DNA from: Salinilacustrithrix flava
Lineage (GTDB): Bacteria > Actinomycetota > Acidimicrobiia > Acidimicrobiales > Salinilacustritrichaceae
Length of the DNA stretch: 64,000 nucleotides
Direction: 5' to 3'
NCBI RefSeq assembly: GCF_041228405.1
Contig: NZ_CP133888.1
Coordinates: 4,043,661-4,107,660, forward strand
The translations under genes were made by a program, and so were the position numbers. Under the pieces are notes generated by a model. That model made no database searches. It was not told the origin of the DNA and worked only from the letters and a program-made list of their open reading frames with translations. Below, piece by piece: positions 19,339 to 28,543 of the stretch (position 1 is the first letter of the stretch; every line of letters starts with the position of its first letter).

Positions 19339-22300
19339 GTGCCCACCCGGTTGGCCCTCCGGACCTTCGGCGCACTCGTCGTGACCGACCGGCAAGGCCA
19401 GACGATCCCGGTCAGCGCGGCGCAGAGCCGCCTCCTGGCTGCGCTCGCGCTCGCCTTCCCCGACGCCGTCACCGAAGACCGGCTCGTCGACGTGCTCTGG
19501 CCTGCGGGCGAGCCACCCCGGACCGCCCGCCAATCGCTGCACAACCACATCTCCCGCCTCCGGCAGCGCACCGATCGGGACGCGATCGTCCGGGGAGCAT
19601 CGGGCTACTGCCTGCACCCCGAGTCCGATGTCGACCTCCGCCGCTTCGAGGCCTGGGTGTCGGCGGTGCGGGCATCGACGTCCGACGACGACGTGCGCGA
19701 CCTCGCCACCGTCGAGGACCTCCTGTCGATGGCCCGCGAACCACCCGTGCCGGAACTCGGTGACGACGAGGTCGCGGCTGCGTGCCGACGGGCCGTCGAC
19801 CAGTCGGTCACCGAGCTGCAGGACCGGCGGGCCGAGCTCTTGATCAGCGTCGGCCAGATCGACCGTGCGCTGGTTGAGCTGAAGGAGCTGACGACGGCAG
19901 ACCCAGGGAGGGAGCGTCGTTGGGAGCTGCTGCTGGTTGCCCTGCAGCGCGCCGGACGTGTCGCCGAGGCCCTGCAGACGTTCCACCGAGCACGCCGGAA
20001 GCTGATCGACACGTTCGGGATCGAGCCCGGGCCGCAGCTGCGGTCGCTGCACCATCGCTTGCTCGAAGCGACCGAGCCGGCGCGGGACAGCCCGTCACCC
20101 GGGCCGACCTTCGGGCGGGAGCGAGACCTCGAGCAGGTGGGGCACCTGCTCGAGCAGGGGAAGGTCGTCCAGGTCACAGGGCCGGCGGGCATCGGCAAGA
20201 CCACGTTCCTCGCCGCAGCTGCTCGGAGCTGGCAGGCCGGGCCGGTGTTCCGCGTGGCGTGCGCGGAGAACCCCTGGGCGGCGCTGACGCCGGTCGAGGA
20301 TCTGCTCCGACGTCTTGCTGCGGCCTCACCGGAGCGCGACGTTCCGCGACGGCTCGCAGACCTGCACGACCCGGTGGACCGGGAGGCACTCGGCCGCCTG
20401 CGGGAGCCGGAAGGCGTGACCGTACGAGCCACCAGGGCGATCACGCAGGCACTGGCCGCGCTCGACCACCCCCTGCTGCTCGTCGACGACATCGACCGCG
20501 CCGGGCCGAGCACCCAGGACGTCCTCCTGACGGTCGCTGCCGACCCCGCGGTGGCCTGCCTGCTGACCGGGCGCTTCGAGCACGCCCCCGCGATGGACCT
20601 CCCCGATCACGAGGCGTTCCCGCTCTCAGGACTGGAACCCGACGCACTGACTGCGTTGGCGGCGCACGCGGGCCACGCCCGAGCGGAAGCGGGGGCGGTG
20701 GGACGGTGGCTGCACGAGCACACGAGCGGCCACCCCCTCTACGCGCTCGAGCTCTTGGCGTCGCTCGGGGAGGAGCGGCCGTGGGTGCCCGGGGAGCGCG
20801 ACGACGGGCTGTCGTTGAGTCCCTCGCTCCTGGCGCTGGTCCATGCACGACTCGGTGGGGTCCCTCCTGGCTGTCGCCCCCTGCTCGATGCAGCTGCGGT
20901 CGGTGGAGATCCGGTGGAGGTCTCCCTGCTGCGTGGCGTCGCCGACATCGGGCAGCTCGACGGGCTCATCGCGAGCGGCGTCCTCGTCCGCGAGCAGGGC
21001 CGCCTCCGCTTCGCCCACTCCCTGCTGGCGAAGGTCGCCTACGACCTGGTGCCGAGCGGGCGGCGGAAGGAGCTGCACCACGCGGTCGGGCTGCGCTGCT
21101 ATGACCCGGCAGTCCGGGCCCAGCACCTCGCCCGGACGGCCGAGCTCGATCCGGATGCCGCAGTGGCCGCGCTGGTCGCCGCCGGGCGCGCCTCCCTCGT
21201 CGCCGAGGCCTACGCGGATGCCTCCGCCTGGTTCACGCAGGCGGCAGACATCGCGGAGACCCACGGCTGGGGGCGTGCCGCGGTGCTGGACCTGCAGCTG
21301 GAGGCGCGCGACTGCGATCGGCTGGACGGGCGGCCCGGGCACGCGGAGCCGCTGCTCGACATCGCCGAGGAGGCGCTGCGGCTCGGGCACGCCGACCTGC
21401 GCCGGCGAGCGACGGTGAGCGCGGTGCAGCTGGGCGAGGCCGTGGACGCCGGCCCATTGCAGGAGCGGGCCGCCGCCGTCGCGGACGCGGCCATCGCCGT
21501 CGAGACCGATGCGAAGTGGCGCGGCCGCATCTTGGCGACGGCCAGCATCCTGCACTCGATCTCCGGGGAGCCGGACCGATGCCGGGACATGTTCCTCGAG
21601 GCCATGGCCGGGCTCGATCCGGGCGATGACCACGCGGCCTGCGAGGTGCTGCCCTACGCCTACATGGCGCTCGGCCACCCCGACGACCTCCCGGCCCGGG
21701 AGGCCGCGGCCACCGATCTTCACCGCGCGGCGCGCCGCACGGGAGATCGAGCCGCCGAGTGGGAGGCGAACCACCTGCGTTGCTCCGTGGCCATGTTCCG
21801 CGGCGACGGAGCAGCGCTCCGCACGGCGTTCGACGAGTGCGAGCGGCTCCTGGCCGACGCCGGCGCCGCGGGTCGCCGGTGGTCGAACCGGTACCTCGCC
21901 GCGGCCATCGCGGCGATCGACGAACGCTACGACGACGCAGAGGCCCTGACCGAGGACGTACTCGCCACCGGGAGCGGGGTCGCCCCGGCCCGAGCGATGT
22001 CGACCGCGTCCGGGCACCTCCTCGGCATCCGGTGGCAGCAGGGCCGGCTCGGGGAGCTCGCCGATCCGCTCGAGTTCCTCATCGGCGAGCAGCCGGAGAT
22101 CCCGGCGTGGAAGGCCGCTGGGAGCCTCGTGCTGGCCGAGCGCGACCCGGCACGCGCTGCACAGCTCTTCGACGACGTCGTGGTCGACGGCGGGGTCACC
22201 CTGCCCCGGGACTTCACGTGGCTCGCCGGCGTGCTCTGCCTCGGCGGCGCTGCCGTGCGCCTGGCCGACCCCGAGCGGGCGCGCCGGGTCCTCCCGCACC

Positions 22301-22455
22301 TCGCCCCCTACACCCACCTCACCTGCTGGCAAGGGACCTGCACCTACGGACCCGTGGCCACGATCGCCGCCGACGTGGCTGTGCTCACAGGCGACCCACG
22401 GGAGACCGGTTGGCGCGAGACGAGTCGGGCCCTCCTCGCCGACCTGCGCCGCTGA
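19339..22455 (+). CDS. AfsR/SARP-like BTAD transcriptional regulator with STAND ATPase
   Basis: A 1038-residue regulator. Residues 1-90 form an OmpR-like winged helix (LRTFGALVV, then TEDRLVDVLWP and SLHNHISRLRQR). The BTAD helical domain spans about 95-245 (VELKELTTADPGRERRWELL, GIEPGPQLRSLHHRLL). A STAND-type ATPase follows, with Walker A GPAGIGKTT at about 281-289 and Walker B LLLVDDIDRA, then a helical, TPR-like C-terminus. SARP-family proteins activate targets by binding direct repeats near the -35, with ATP and ligand sensing by the rear domains. No biosynthetic cluster adjoins; the divergent RHS gene is the obvious candidate target, with autoregulation through the 11-bp repeats. Confidence 0.9.
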   Translation: MPTRLALRTFGALVVTDRQGQTIPVSAAQSRLLAALALAFPDAVTEDRLVDVLWPAGEPPRTARQSLHNHISRLRQRTDRDAIVRGASGYCLHPESDVDLRRFEAWVSAVRASTSDDDVRDLATVEDLLSMAREPPVPELGDDEVAAACRRAVDQSVTELQDRRAELLISVGQIDRALVELKELTTADPGRERRWELLLVALQRAGRVAEALQTFHRARRKLIDTFGIEPGPQLRSLHHRLLEATEPARDSPSPGPTFGRERDLEQVGHLLEQGKVVQVTGPAGIGKTTFLAAAARSWQAGPVFRVACAENPWAALTPVEDLLRRLAAASPERDVPRRLADLHDPVDREALGRLREPEGVTVRATRAITQALAALDHPLLLVDDIDRAGPSTQDVLLTVAADPAVACLLTGRFEHAPAMDLPDHEAFPLSGLEPDALTALAAHAGHARAEAGAVGRWLHEHTSGHPLYALELLASLGEERPWVPGERDDGLSLSPSLLALVHARLGGVPPGCRPLLDAAAVGGDPVEVSLLRGVADIGQLDGLIASGVLVREQGRLRFAHSLLAKVAYDLVPSGRRKELHHAVGLRCYDPAVRAQHLARTAELDPDAAVAALVAAGRASLVAEAYADASAWFTQAADIAETHGWGRAAVLDLQLEARDCDRLDGRPGHAEPLLDIAEEALRLGHADLRRRATVSAVQLGEAVDAGPLQERAAAVADAAIAVETDAKWRGRILATASILHSISGEPDRCRDMFLEAMAGLDPGDDHAACEVLPYAYMALGHPDDLPAREAAATDLHRAARRTGDRAAEWEANHLRCSVAMFRGDGAALRTAFDECERLLADAGAAGRRWSNRYLAAAIAAIDERYDDAEALTEDVLATGSGVAPARAMSTASGHLLGIRWQQGRLGELADPLEFLIGEQPEIPAWKAAGSLVLAERDPARAAQLFDDVVVDGGVTLPRDFTWLAGVLCLGGAAVRLADPERARRVLPHLAPYTHLTCWQGTCTYGPVATIAADVAVLTGDPRETGWRETSRALLADLRR

Positions 22456-22487
22456 CAGCGCACCTCCGACCGGATGCCGCTGTTGGC

Positions 22488-22493
22488 TACGGT
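22488..22493 (+). promoter_or_regulatory. Predicted -10 (TACGGT) of the acyl-CoA mini-operon
   Basis: TACGGT is 8 bases before ATG 22502, in the 46-base gap after the regulator stop. It suggests that the enoyl-CoA hydratase operon has its own near-leaderless promoter rather than reading through from the regulator. Confidence 0.4.
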
Positions 22494-22501
22494 CGTTGCC
22501 A

Positions 22502-23299
22502 ATGACCGACTCGCACATCCGCTACGAGGTCGACGACGGGATCGCCACGATCACCATCGACCGGCCCGAGAAGCGCAACGCCATGACCTACGCGGTCCTG
22601 GCCGACTTCACCGACGCCGTGTGGCAGGCCTCCGACGACGAGGCCGCCCGGGTCGTGATCATCACCGGCGCCGGCGGGGCCTTCTGCGCCGGCACCGACC
22701 TGTCCGAGCTCGACGACACGCCCGAGGACGAACGGGGCACCCGCTCCGGCCGGGCGGACACCGGCGAGCGCGCCCGGCCGCCGTGGCCGATCGTGCAGTG
22801 CCCGAAGCCCGTGATCGCCGCCATCGACGGCGCCGCCGTGGGCATGGGCGTGGAGTTCGCCACCCAGGCCGACGTCCGCATCGCCAGCGACCGGGCCAAG
22901 CTCGGGTGGATCTTCGTGAAGCGGGGCCTGGTGCCCGACACCGGCGCCGGCAGCTACCTGCTGCCCCGCATCGTCGGGGCCACCGAAGCCCTGCGCCTGC
23001 TGCTGTCCGGTGAGGTCATCGACGCCGAGGAGGCCCTCCGCATCGGCTTCGTCACCCAGGTGGTGGCCCCCGACGACCTGCTGGCCGCCGCCCGCACCGA
23101 GGCGGAGCGCTACCTGGAGGCCTCCCCCTTCGCCGTCGCCCGCACCAAGCGGCTGACCTACCAGGCCATGGCGGCCGAGGCGTCGGCCCACGTGGCCGAG
23201 ACCGGTCGCCTGCTGCAGGAGTGCTTCCACTCCGAGGACCACGCCGAGGGCGTGGCCTCCTTCCTCGAGCGGCGCCCGGCGCGCTTCACGGGCCGATGA
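22502..23299 (+). CDS. Enoyl-CoA hydratase/isomerase family protein
   Basis: A 265-residue crotonase-fold protein starting MTDSHIRYEVDDG. Oxyanion-hole segments are visible as GAFCAGTDL and AIDGAAVGMGVEF, and the second half carries LGWIFVKRGLVPDTGAGSYL. Family members hydrate or isomerise 2-enoyl-CoA thioesters in fatty-acid breakdown or side pathways; the substrate cannot be told. An in-frame TTG at 22496 is possible but ATG 22502 matches the promoter. The stop overlaps the next start as ATGA, linking it to an APH-like kinase and a thioesterase, which suggests one acyl-CoA pathway. Confidence 0.9.
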   Translation: MTDSHIRYEVDDGIATITIDRPEKRNAMTYAVLADFTDAVWQASDDEAARVVIITGAGGAFCAGTDLSELDDTPEDERGTRSGRADTGERARPPWPIVQCPKPVIAAIDGAAVGMGVEFATQADVRIASDRAKLGWIFVKRGLVPDTGAGSYLLPRIVGATEALRLLLSGEVIDAEEALRIGFVTQVVAPDDLLAAARTEAERYLEASPFAVARTKRLTYQAMAAEASAHVAETGRLLQECFHSEDHAEGVASFLERRPARFTGR

Positions 23300-24327
23300 G
23301 CGGCGCCGAGGTCCCCGTCGGCATCGAGCTCGCGGGCGTGCACCGCTGGTTCCAGGACCACGTCGGCGACGTCGGCGCGGCCGACGAGCTGCAGATCGAC
23401 CAGGTCCAGGGCGGGCACTCGTGCCTGACCTACATCGTGCGCGCCGCCGACGGCACGAGGTACGTGCTGCGCCGCCCGCCGGTCGGGCACCTGCTGGCCA
23501 GCGCGCACGACGTGCTGCGCGAGCACCGCGTCATCACCGCCCTCGCAGACACCGACGTGCCGGTCGCACCGGTGGTCGGCGCCTGCGAGGACCCCGAGGT
23601 CACCGGCGCACCCTTCTACGTGATGGCCTTCGTCGACGGGCCGGTGCTCCACGACCGGGCCGCCGCCGAGCGCCTCGACATCGCGGCTCGACAGCGGGCC
23701 GCCGAGTCGATGATCGACGTGCTCGTCGCCCTCCGCGACGTCGACCCCGACGCCGTCGGGCTCGGCGACTTCGCCAAGCGCAGCGACTACCTGGGTCGCC
23801 AGCTCCGCCGCTGGCACGGCCAGTGGGAGGCGGCCGACACCCGCCCGATGCCCGGCATGGCCCCGCTGCACGACTGGCTGGTCGAGAACCAGCCCGAGGA
23901 GGGCCCGGCCGGCATCGTCCACGGCGACTTCCGCCTCGGCAACGTCATCCACGCCTCCGACGGCTCGGTGGCCGCGCTGCTCGACTGGGAGCTGTGCACG
24001 CTCGGCCCGCCGGCCGCGGACCTGTCGTACCTGCTGAGCTGGTGGGTGGACCCCGCCGGCACCCGGGCCGACGCGGCATCGGCCGCCGAGGGCTTCCCCG
24101 ACCGGGCCCAGCTCGTGGCCTGGTACGAGGAGCGCACCGGCGAGGCCGCCCGCGGCCTCGACTACTGGCTCGCCTTCCACGCCTGGCGGTCTGCGTGCAT
24201 CGCGGCCGGCGTCTACACCCGGTACAAGGCCGGGCAGATGGGTGCCGGGGCCGACGACCTGACGCGCTTCGAGGACTCGGTCGAGCACTCGATCCACACC
24301 GGGCTCGTCGCCGCCGGCATCGCCTGA
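23296..24327 (+). CDS. Phosphotransferase family protein (APH fold, ACAD10-like)
   Basis: A 343-residue kinase-fold protein. The catalytic loop is IVHGDFRLGNVIH at about residues 206-218 and the metal-binding Asp sits in LLDWELCTLGPP. N-terminal GGHSCLTYIV and YVLRRPP resemble the nucleotide-binding lobe. Proteins of this shape are usually encoded beside acyl-CoA dehydrogenases or hydratases and are thought to phosphorylate hydroxyacyl intermediates, rather than aminoglycosides. The flanking enoyl-CoA hydratase and thioesterase support that reading. ATG 23296 overlaps the previous stop as ATGA; a longer frame from 23221 lies in the hydratase gene and is rejected. Confidence 0.88.
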   Translation: MSGAEVPVGIELAGVHRWFQDHVGDVGAADELQIDQVQGGHSCLTYIVRAADGTRYVLRRPPVGHLLASAHDVLREHRVITALADTDVPVAPVVGACEDPEVTGAPFYVMAFVDGPVLHDRAAAERLDIAARQRAAESMIDVLVALRDVDPDAVGLGDFAKRSDYLGRQLRRWHGQWEAADTRPMPGMAPLHDWLVENQPEEGPAGIVHGDFRLGNVIHASDGSVAALLDWELCTLGPPAADLSYLLSWWVDPAGTRADAASAAEGFPDRAQLVAWYEERTGEAARGLDYWLAFHAWRSACIAAGVYTRYKAGQMGAGADDLTRFEDSVEHSIHTGLVAAGIA

Positions 24328-24331
24328 TCCG

Positions 24332-25132
24332 GTGGCCGATCGCGCCACCACCATGGCGGAGCGCCTGGCGCTCGAGGCATCCGGCTCCGACGAGCTGCGA
24401 AGCCGCGACCCGGCCGACGCCCGCCACGTCTACGGCGGGTGGCTGATCGCCCAGGCGCTGCGGGCCGCCGGCACCACGGTGGATCCCGACCGCCACGCCA
24501 TCGCCGTCCACGCGTCGTTCGTCGTGGCCGGCACACCGGAGGAGCACGTCCGCTACCGGGTGGAGCGCACCCGCGACGGCTCGAGCTTCACCACCCGGCG
24601 GGTCACGGCCTTCCAGGATGCGGGCACGGTGCTCGTGCTGACCGCGGACTTCCAGCGCGACGAGCCCGGCGCCGACTACGAGCTCCCCGTCGTGCCCGGC
24701 ATCCCCGGACCGGAGGGCCTGACGACGGGCCGCTACGACAACCCGCTGCTCGAGAGTCGGGACGTGCCGGTCGACGCCGTGGCCGGCGGCCTGCCCCACA
24801 CGCGGCGGGCGTGGTTCCGGGTCCGGGCACCGCTGCCCCCCGAGCCGGACCTGCACCTGCAGACGGTGGCCTACCTCAGCGACTTCGGCGCGACCCGCGC
24901 CGTGCGCGAGCCCCACGCCCACCTGGCCGACGACGCCCGGCGCATCTCGATGTCGCTCGACCACAGCATCTGGTTCCACCGGCCTGTGGACGCGTCGGGC
25001 TGGCTCCTGTCGGAGATGACCCCGATCGCGTCCGGTCGCGGCCGGGGCCTGGCCATCGGTTCGGTCCGCACCGAGGACGGCCGCCTCGTCGCCACGATCG
25101 CCCAGGAAGCCCTCCTCCGAGAACGTCCCTGA
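24332..25132 (+). CDS. tesB: Acyl-CoA thioesterase II
   Basis: A 266-residue double hot-dog thioesterase that hydrolyses acyl-CoA to free acid and CoA. Recognisable blocks are HVYGGWLIAQAL near residue 34, IAVHASFVVAG, DGSSFTTRRVTAFQ, and the C-terminal SLDHSIWFHRP that carries the family's catalytic Asp. The start is GTG 24332, five bases after the kinase stop; ATG 24353 is an alternative seven codons later. It closes the acyl-CoA mini-operon. Confidence 0.9.
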   Translation: MADRATTMAERLALEASGSDELRSRDPADARHVYGGWLIAQALRAAGTTVDPDRHAIAVHASFVVAGTPEEHVRYRVERTRDGSSFTTRRVTAFQDAGTVLVLTADFQRDEPGADYELPVVPGIPGPEGLTTGRYDNPLLESRDVPVDAVAGGLPHTRRAWFRVRAPLPPEPDLHLQTVAYLSDFGATRAVREPHAHLADDARRISMSLDHSIWFHRPVDASGWLLSEMTPIASGRGRGLAIGSVRTEDGRLVATIAQEALLRERP

Positions 25133-25186
25133 AGCCCGCGTCGGGTGGTCGGCGCTGTCACGGCGATCGACTACGAAGGGGCGGAG

Positions 25187-28100
25187 ATGTTCACGATCCA
25201 CCGCTCGGAGCGGGCCGACGCGCTCGTGGACGGCCTCGTCGAGGTCGTGGCCACGCCGTTGCCCGACCCGTTCGCGGCCGAGGTCGTGGCCGTGCCCACG
25301 CGCGGCGTCGAGCGCTGGCTCACCCACCGGCTGGGAGCGACCGTCGGCGCCAGCCCGGGCCGGTCCGACGGCGTGTGCGCCAACGTCGAGTTCCCCTTCC
25401 CCGGCCGCCTCGTCGGTGACGTGCTGGCCGTGGCCACCGGCGTCGACCGGGACGAGGACCCCTGGCGGCCCGAGCGCCTGGTGTGGCCGGTGCTCAGCGT
25501 GCTGGACCGCTGCGCCGGCGAGCCGTGGCTGCGCATGGTCGGCGCCCACCTCGGCATGCGGGGTCCGGGTGTGGAGGCCGACGAGCACGACGCGCTGCGC
25601 CGCCGGCGCCGGCATCCCGCGGCCCGCCACATCGCCGAGCTGTTCGACCGCTACGGCGTGTTCCGCCCGGCGATGGTCCTGTCGTGGCTGGACCGCACGA
25701 GCACGGACGACGAGGCCGACCCCGACCTGCCGCCGGATGCCCGCTGGCAGCCCGAGCTGCTGCGCCGGGTGCGCGACCACGTCGGCGTGGCCTCCCCACC
25801 CGAGCGCATCGCCGACGCCGTCGAGCGGCTGCGGGCCGACGCCGTCGACCTCGACGACGTCGTGCCCGACCGGGTCTCGCTGTTCGGCCTGACCCGCCTG
25901 CCCGCCACCTACCTCGAGGTGCTCCGCGCCCTGGCGACCCACCGCGACGTGCACCTGTTCGCGCTGCACCCGTCGCTGGCGCTGTGGGACCGGATCGCCG
26001 AGGCCCACGCCGACGTGGTTCCCCGCGTGGCGGCAGGGCTGTCCCGCGCCGAGGACCCGACGCGCCGGGAACCGCAGCACCCGCTGCTCGCCACCTGGGC
26101 CCACGACAGCCGCGAGATGCAGCTGGTGCTGTCGGCGGCGGGCGAGGCCGAGGTCGCCCACCGGTCCCCGGCGCCGCCCCATCGACCCGACACGCGGCTG
26201 GCTCGGCTGCAGGACGCCATCCACCGGGACGAGGCCCCGGCGCCGGGCGAGCCCCGCCCCGACCCCGACGACCGGTCCGTGCAGGTGCACGCCTGCCACG
26301 GCCGGGGCCGTCAGGTCGAGGTGCTCCGCGACGCCATCTGCCACCTGCTCGCCGCCGATCCGACCCTGGAGCCCCGCGACGTCATCGTCCTGTGCCCCGA
26401 CATCGACGAGTACGCGCCGCTGCTGCACGCCACGTTCGGCTCCCGGGACCCCGACGACCCCGAGCAGCTGCCCGGGCCGCCCGTGCTCCCCTACCGCTTG
26501 GCCGACCGGTCGCTGCGCCAGACGAACCCGCTGCTCGGCGCGCTGGCGGACCTGCTCGACCTGCTCGACGACCGGCTGACCGCCACCGAGGTCCTGCGCT
26601 TCGCCGGCCGCCCGCCGGTGCGCCGCCGCTTCGCGTTCGACGACGACGCCCTCGAGCGGATCGCCGGCTGGGTCGAGGACAGCGGCGTGCGCTGGGGCCT
26701 CGACGCCGAGCACCGCCGGCCGTGGTCGCTGCAGTCCGTCGCCGACCACACCTGGCGGGCCGGCCTCGACCGGCTCCTGCTCGGCGTGGCCATGGACACC
26801 GACGACGCCCGCACCGTCGGCGGCCGCCTCCCGCTCGACGACGTGGACAGCGGCGACATCGACCTGGCCGGGCGCCTGGCCGAGCTCGTCGACCGCCTGG
26901 ACGCGGTGGTGGCGCACTGCTGCGAGGACCGACCGGTCGGCGACTGGGTCGGCCTCCTGGGCGAGGCCACCGACCTGCTGCTGGCCGCCCCGCCGGCCGA
27001 GGCGTGGCAGCGGGTGCAGGTGGACGCCGTGCTCCGCGACGTCCTGGCCGAGTCGTCGCGCGGGGGCACCTCCAACGACCGGCCCCTGTCGCTCGCCGAG
27101 ATCCGCTCGCTGCTGGCCGCCCGCCTGGCCGGCATGCCGACCCGGGCCGACTTCCGCACCGGCGCCATCACCATGTGCACCCTCGTGCCGATGCGCGCCG
27201 TGCCGCACCGCGTCGTGTGCGTGCTCGGCCTCGACGACGGCGTCTTCCCCCGCACGTCGCGCACCGACGGCGACGACCTGCTCCAGCGGGTGCCGCTGGT
27301 CGGCGACCGCGACCCCCGCACCGAGGACCGCCAGCTCCTGCTCGACGCGGTGCTCGCCGCCGAGGAGTCCCTCGTCCTCACCTACACGGGTCACGACGAG
27401 CGCACGAACGAGGAGCGGGCGCCGTCGGTCCCCCTCATCGAGCTGCTCGCCGTGGTGGGCGACGACGTGGTCACCCACCACCCGCTCCAGCCCTTCGACC
27501 CCGACGCCTTCGCCGACGACTCGCCCTGGAGCTTCGATCCGGTCCAGCTCGCCGGCGCCCGGGCCGTCGTGGGCGAGCGGGTGGCGCCCCCGCCGTTCCT
27601 GTCCGGCGCGCTCGAGGCGTGCGAGGAGACCTCCGTCGGCCTCGACGAGCTCGTCCGCTTCGTGCAGGACCCCCTGCGCGAGCTGCTGCGCCAGCGGCTC
27701 GGGATGTCCACCTGGGACGACGACGACCAGCTGCCAGACGCCATCCCGATCGAGCTCGACGCCCTGCAGCGCTGGGGCGTGGGCCAGCGCATCCTGCGCC
27801 AGCTGCTCGCCGGCATCGACCTCGACGCGGCCGTCCGGGCCGAGATCGCCAGCGGCACGCTGCCGCCCGGCGAGCTGCGCCACGCGCTGCTCACCGACGT
27901 GGCCAACACCGCCGGCGCCATCCACCACCTCGCCGTGGAGGAGGGTGTGGCCGGCCCGCCAACGTCGGTGGAGGTCGACGTCGACGCCGACCTGTTCGAG
28001 GCCGGCAGCCCGCCCGTGCGGGTGCTCGGCACCGTGCCCGGCGTGCACGGCGACACGGTGGCGGAGGTGTCGTTCTCCTCGCTCAGCCCCAAGACCCGGC

Positions 28101-28543
28101 TGGCCCTGTGGGTGCGGCTGCTGGCGGTAAGCGCGGCGCGGCCCGAGCGGGAGTGGCGCACGCTCGGCATCGGCCGGGCCCGCAACGGCGGCAAGGTCGT
28201 GCGACATCGAGCCCTGGACGGGCCCGCCGAGCACCGCGCCGCCGAGGCCGCCCGGCTCCTCGGCCGCATCGTCGCCCTGCGCCAGCGCGGGCTGCGCGAA
28301 CCGCTCCCCCTGCCCTGCAAGACCGCCGAGGCGTGGGCCAGCGCCGCCCACCGGGACCAGGACACCCGGGGCGCGGCCGGGCAGTGCTGGTCGGGGGGGA
28401 AGTTCGGCGGCGACGCCGACGATGCAAGCGCGGTGCGCATCTGGGGCGAGGGCGCCACCCTCGACCAGCTCCTCGCTGCCGGGCTCGACCCGCTGGCCCG
28501 ACACCTGTGGGACCCGATCCTGGTGCGGGAGTCGTGGCGATGA
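25187..28543 (+). CDS. recC: Exodeoxyribonuclease V gamma subunit, RecC
   Basis: A 1118-residue RecC. It starts at ATG 25187 (MFTIHRSERADALVDGL), with GAAGGGG just upstream. The N-terminal block VAVPTRGVERWLTHRL and FPFPGRLVGDVL match RecC proteins, which have a helicase-like fold without an intact Walker A and recognise Chi. Further family blocks are VIVLCPDIDEYAPL, LPYRLADRS and VVCVLGLDDGVFPR. It forms with RecB and RecD the helicase-nuclease that resects double-strand ends. Its stop overlaps recB as ATGA. Confidence 0.93.
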   Translation: MFTIHRSERADALVDGLVEVVATPLPDPFAAEVVAVPTRGVERWLTHRLGATVGASPGRSDGVCANVEFPFPGRLVGDVLAVATGVDRDEDPWRPERLVWPVLSVLDRCAGEPWLRMVGAHLGMRGPGVEADEHDALRRRRRHPAARHIAELFDRYGVFRPAMVLSWLDRTSTDDEADPDLPPDARWQPELLRRVRDHVGVASPPERIADAVERLRADAVDLDDVVPDRVSLFGLTRLPATYLEVLRALATHRDVHLFALHPSLALWDRIAEAHADVVPRVAAGLSRAEDPTRREPQHPLLATWAHDSREMQLVLSAAGEAEVAHRSPAPPHRPDTRLARLQDAIHRDEAPAPGEPRPDPDDRSVQVHACHGRGRQVEVLRDAICHLLAADPTLEPRDVIVLCPDIDEYAPLLHATFGSRDPDDPEQLPGPPVLPYRLADRSLRQTNPLLGALADLLDLLDDRLTATEVLRFAGRPPVRRRFAFDDDALERIAGWVEDSGVRWGLDAEHRRPWSLQSVADHTWRAGLDRLLLGVAMDTDDARTVGGRLPLDDVDSGDIDLAGRLAELVDRLDAVVAHCCEDRPVGDWVGLLGEATDLLLAAPPAEAWQRVQVDAVLRDVLAESSRGGTSNDRPLSLAEIRSLLAARLAGMPTRADFRTGAITMCTLVPMRAVPHRVVCVLGLDDGVFPRTSRTDGDDLLQRVPLVGDRDPRTEDRQLLLDAVLAAEESLVLTYTGHDERTNEERAPSVPLIELLAVVGDDVVTHHPLQPFDPDAFADDSPWSFDPVQLAGARAVVGERVAPPPFLSGALEACEETSVGLDELVRFVQDPLRELLRQRLGMSTWDDDDQLPDAIPIELDALQRWGVGQRILRQLLAGIDLDAAVRAEIASGTLPPGELRHALLTDVANTAGAIHHLAVEEGVAGPPTSVEVDVDADLFEAGSPPVRVLGTVPGVHGDTVAEVSFSSLSPKTRLALWVRLLAVSAARPEREWRTLGIGRARNGGKVVRHRALDGPAEHRAAEAARLLGRIVALRQRGLREPLPLPCKTAEAWASAAHRDQDTRGAAGQCWSGGKFGGDADDASAVRIWGEGATLDQLLAAGLDPLARHLWDPILVRESWR

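Noticed and set aside
23296..24327. Aminoglycoside resistance gene
   Set aside because: It shares the APH fold, but its operon with acyl-CoA genes and its ACAD10-like blocks fit acyl metabolism better.
23945..28504. A 1519-codon open frame on the minus strand
   Set aside because: It is antisense to the APH-like kinase, thioesterase and recC genes and has the low-complexity composition of an antisense shadow.
25483..28539. Upstream extension of the recB frame
   Set aside because: It is Arg/Ala/Pro-rich and lies within recC; RecB starts at ATG 28540 directly before its Walker A motif.
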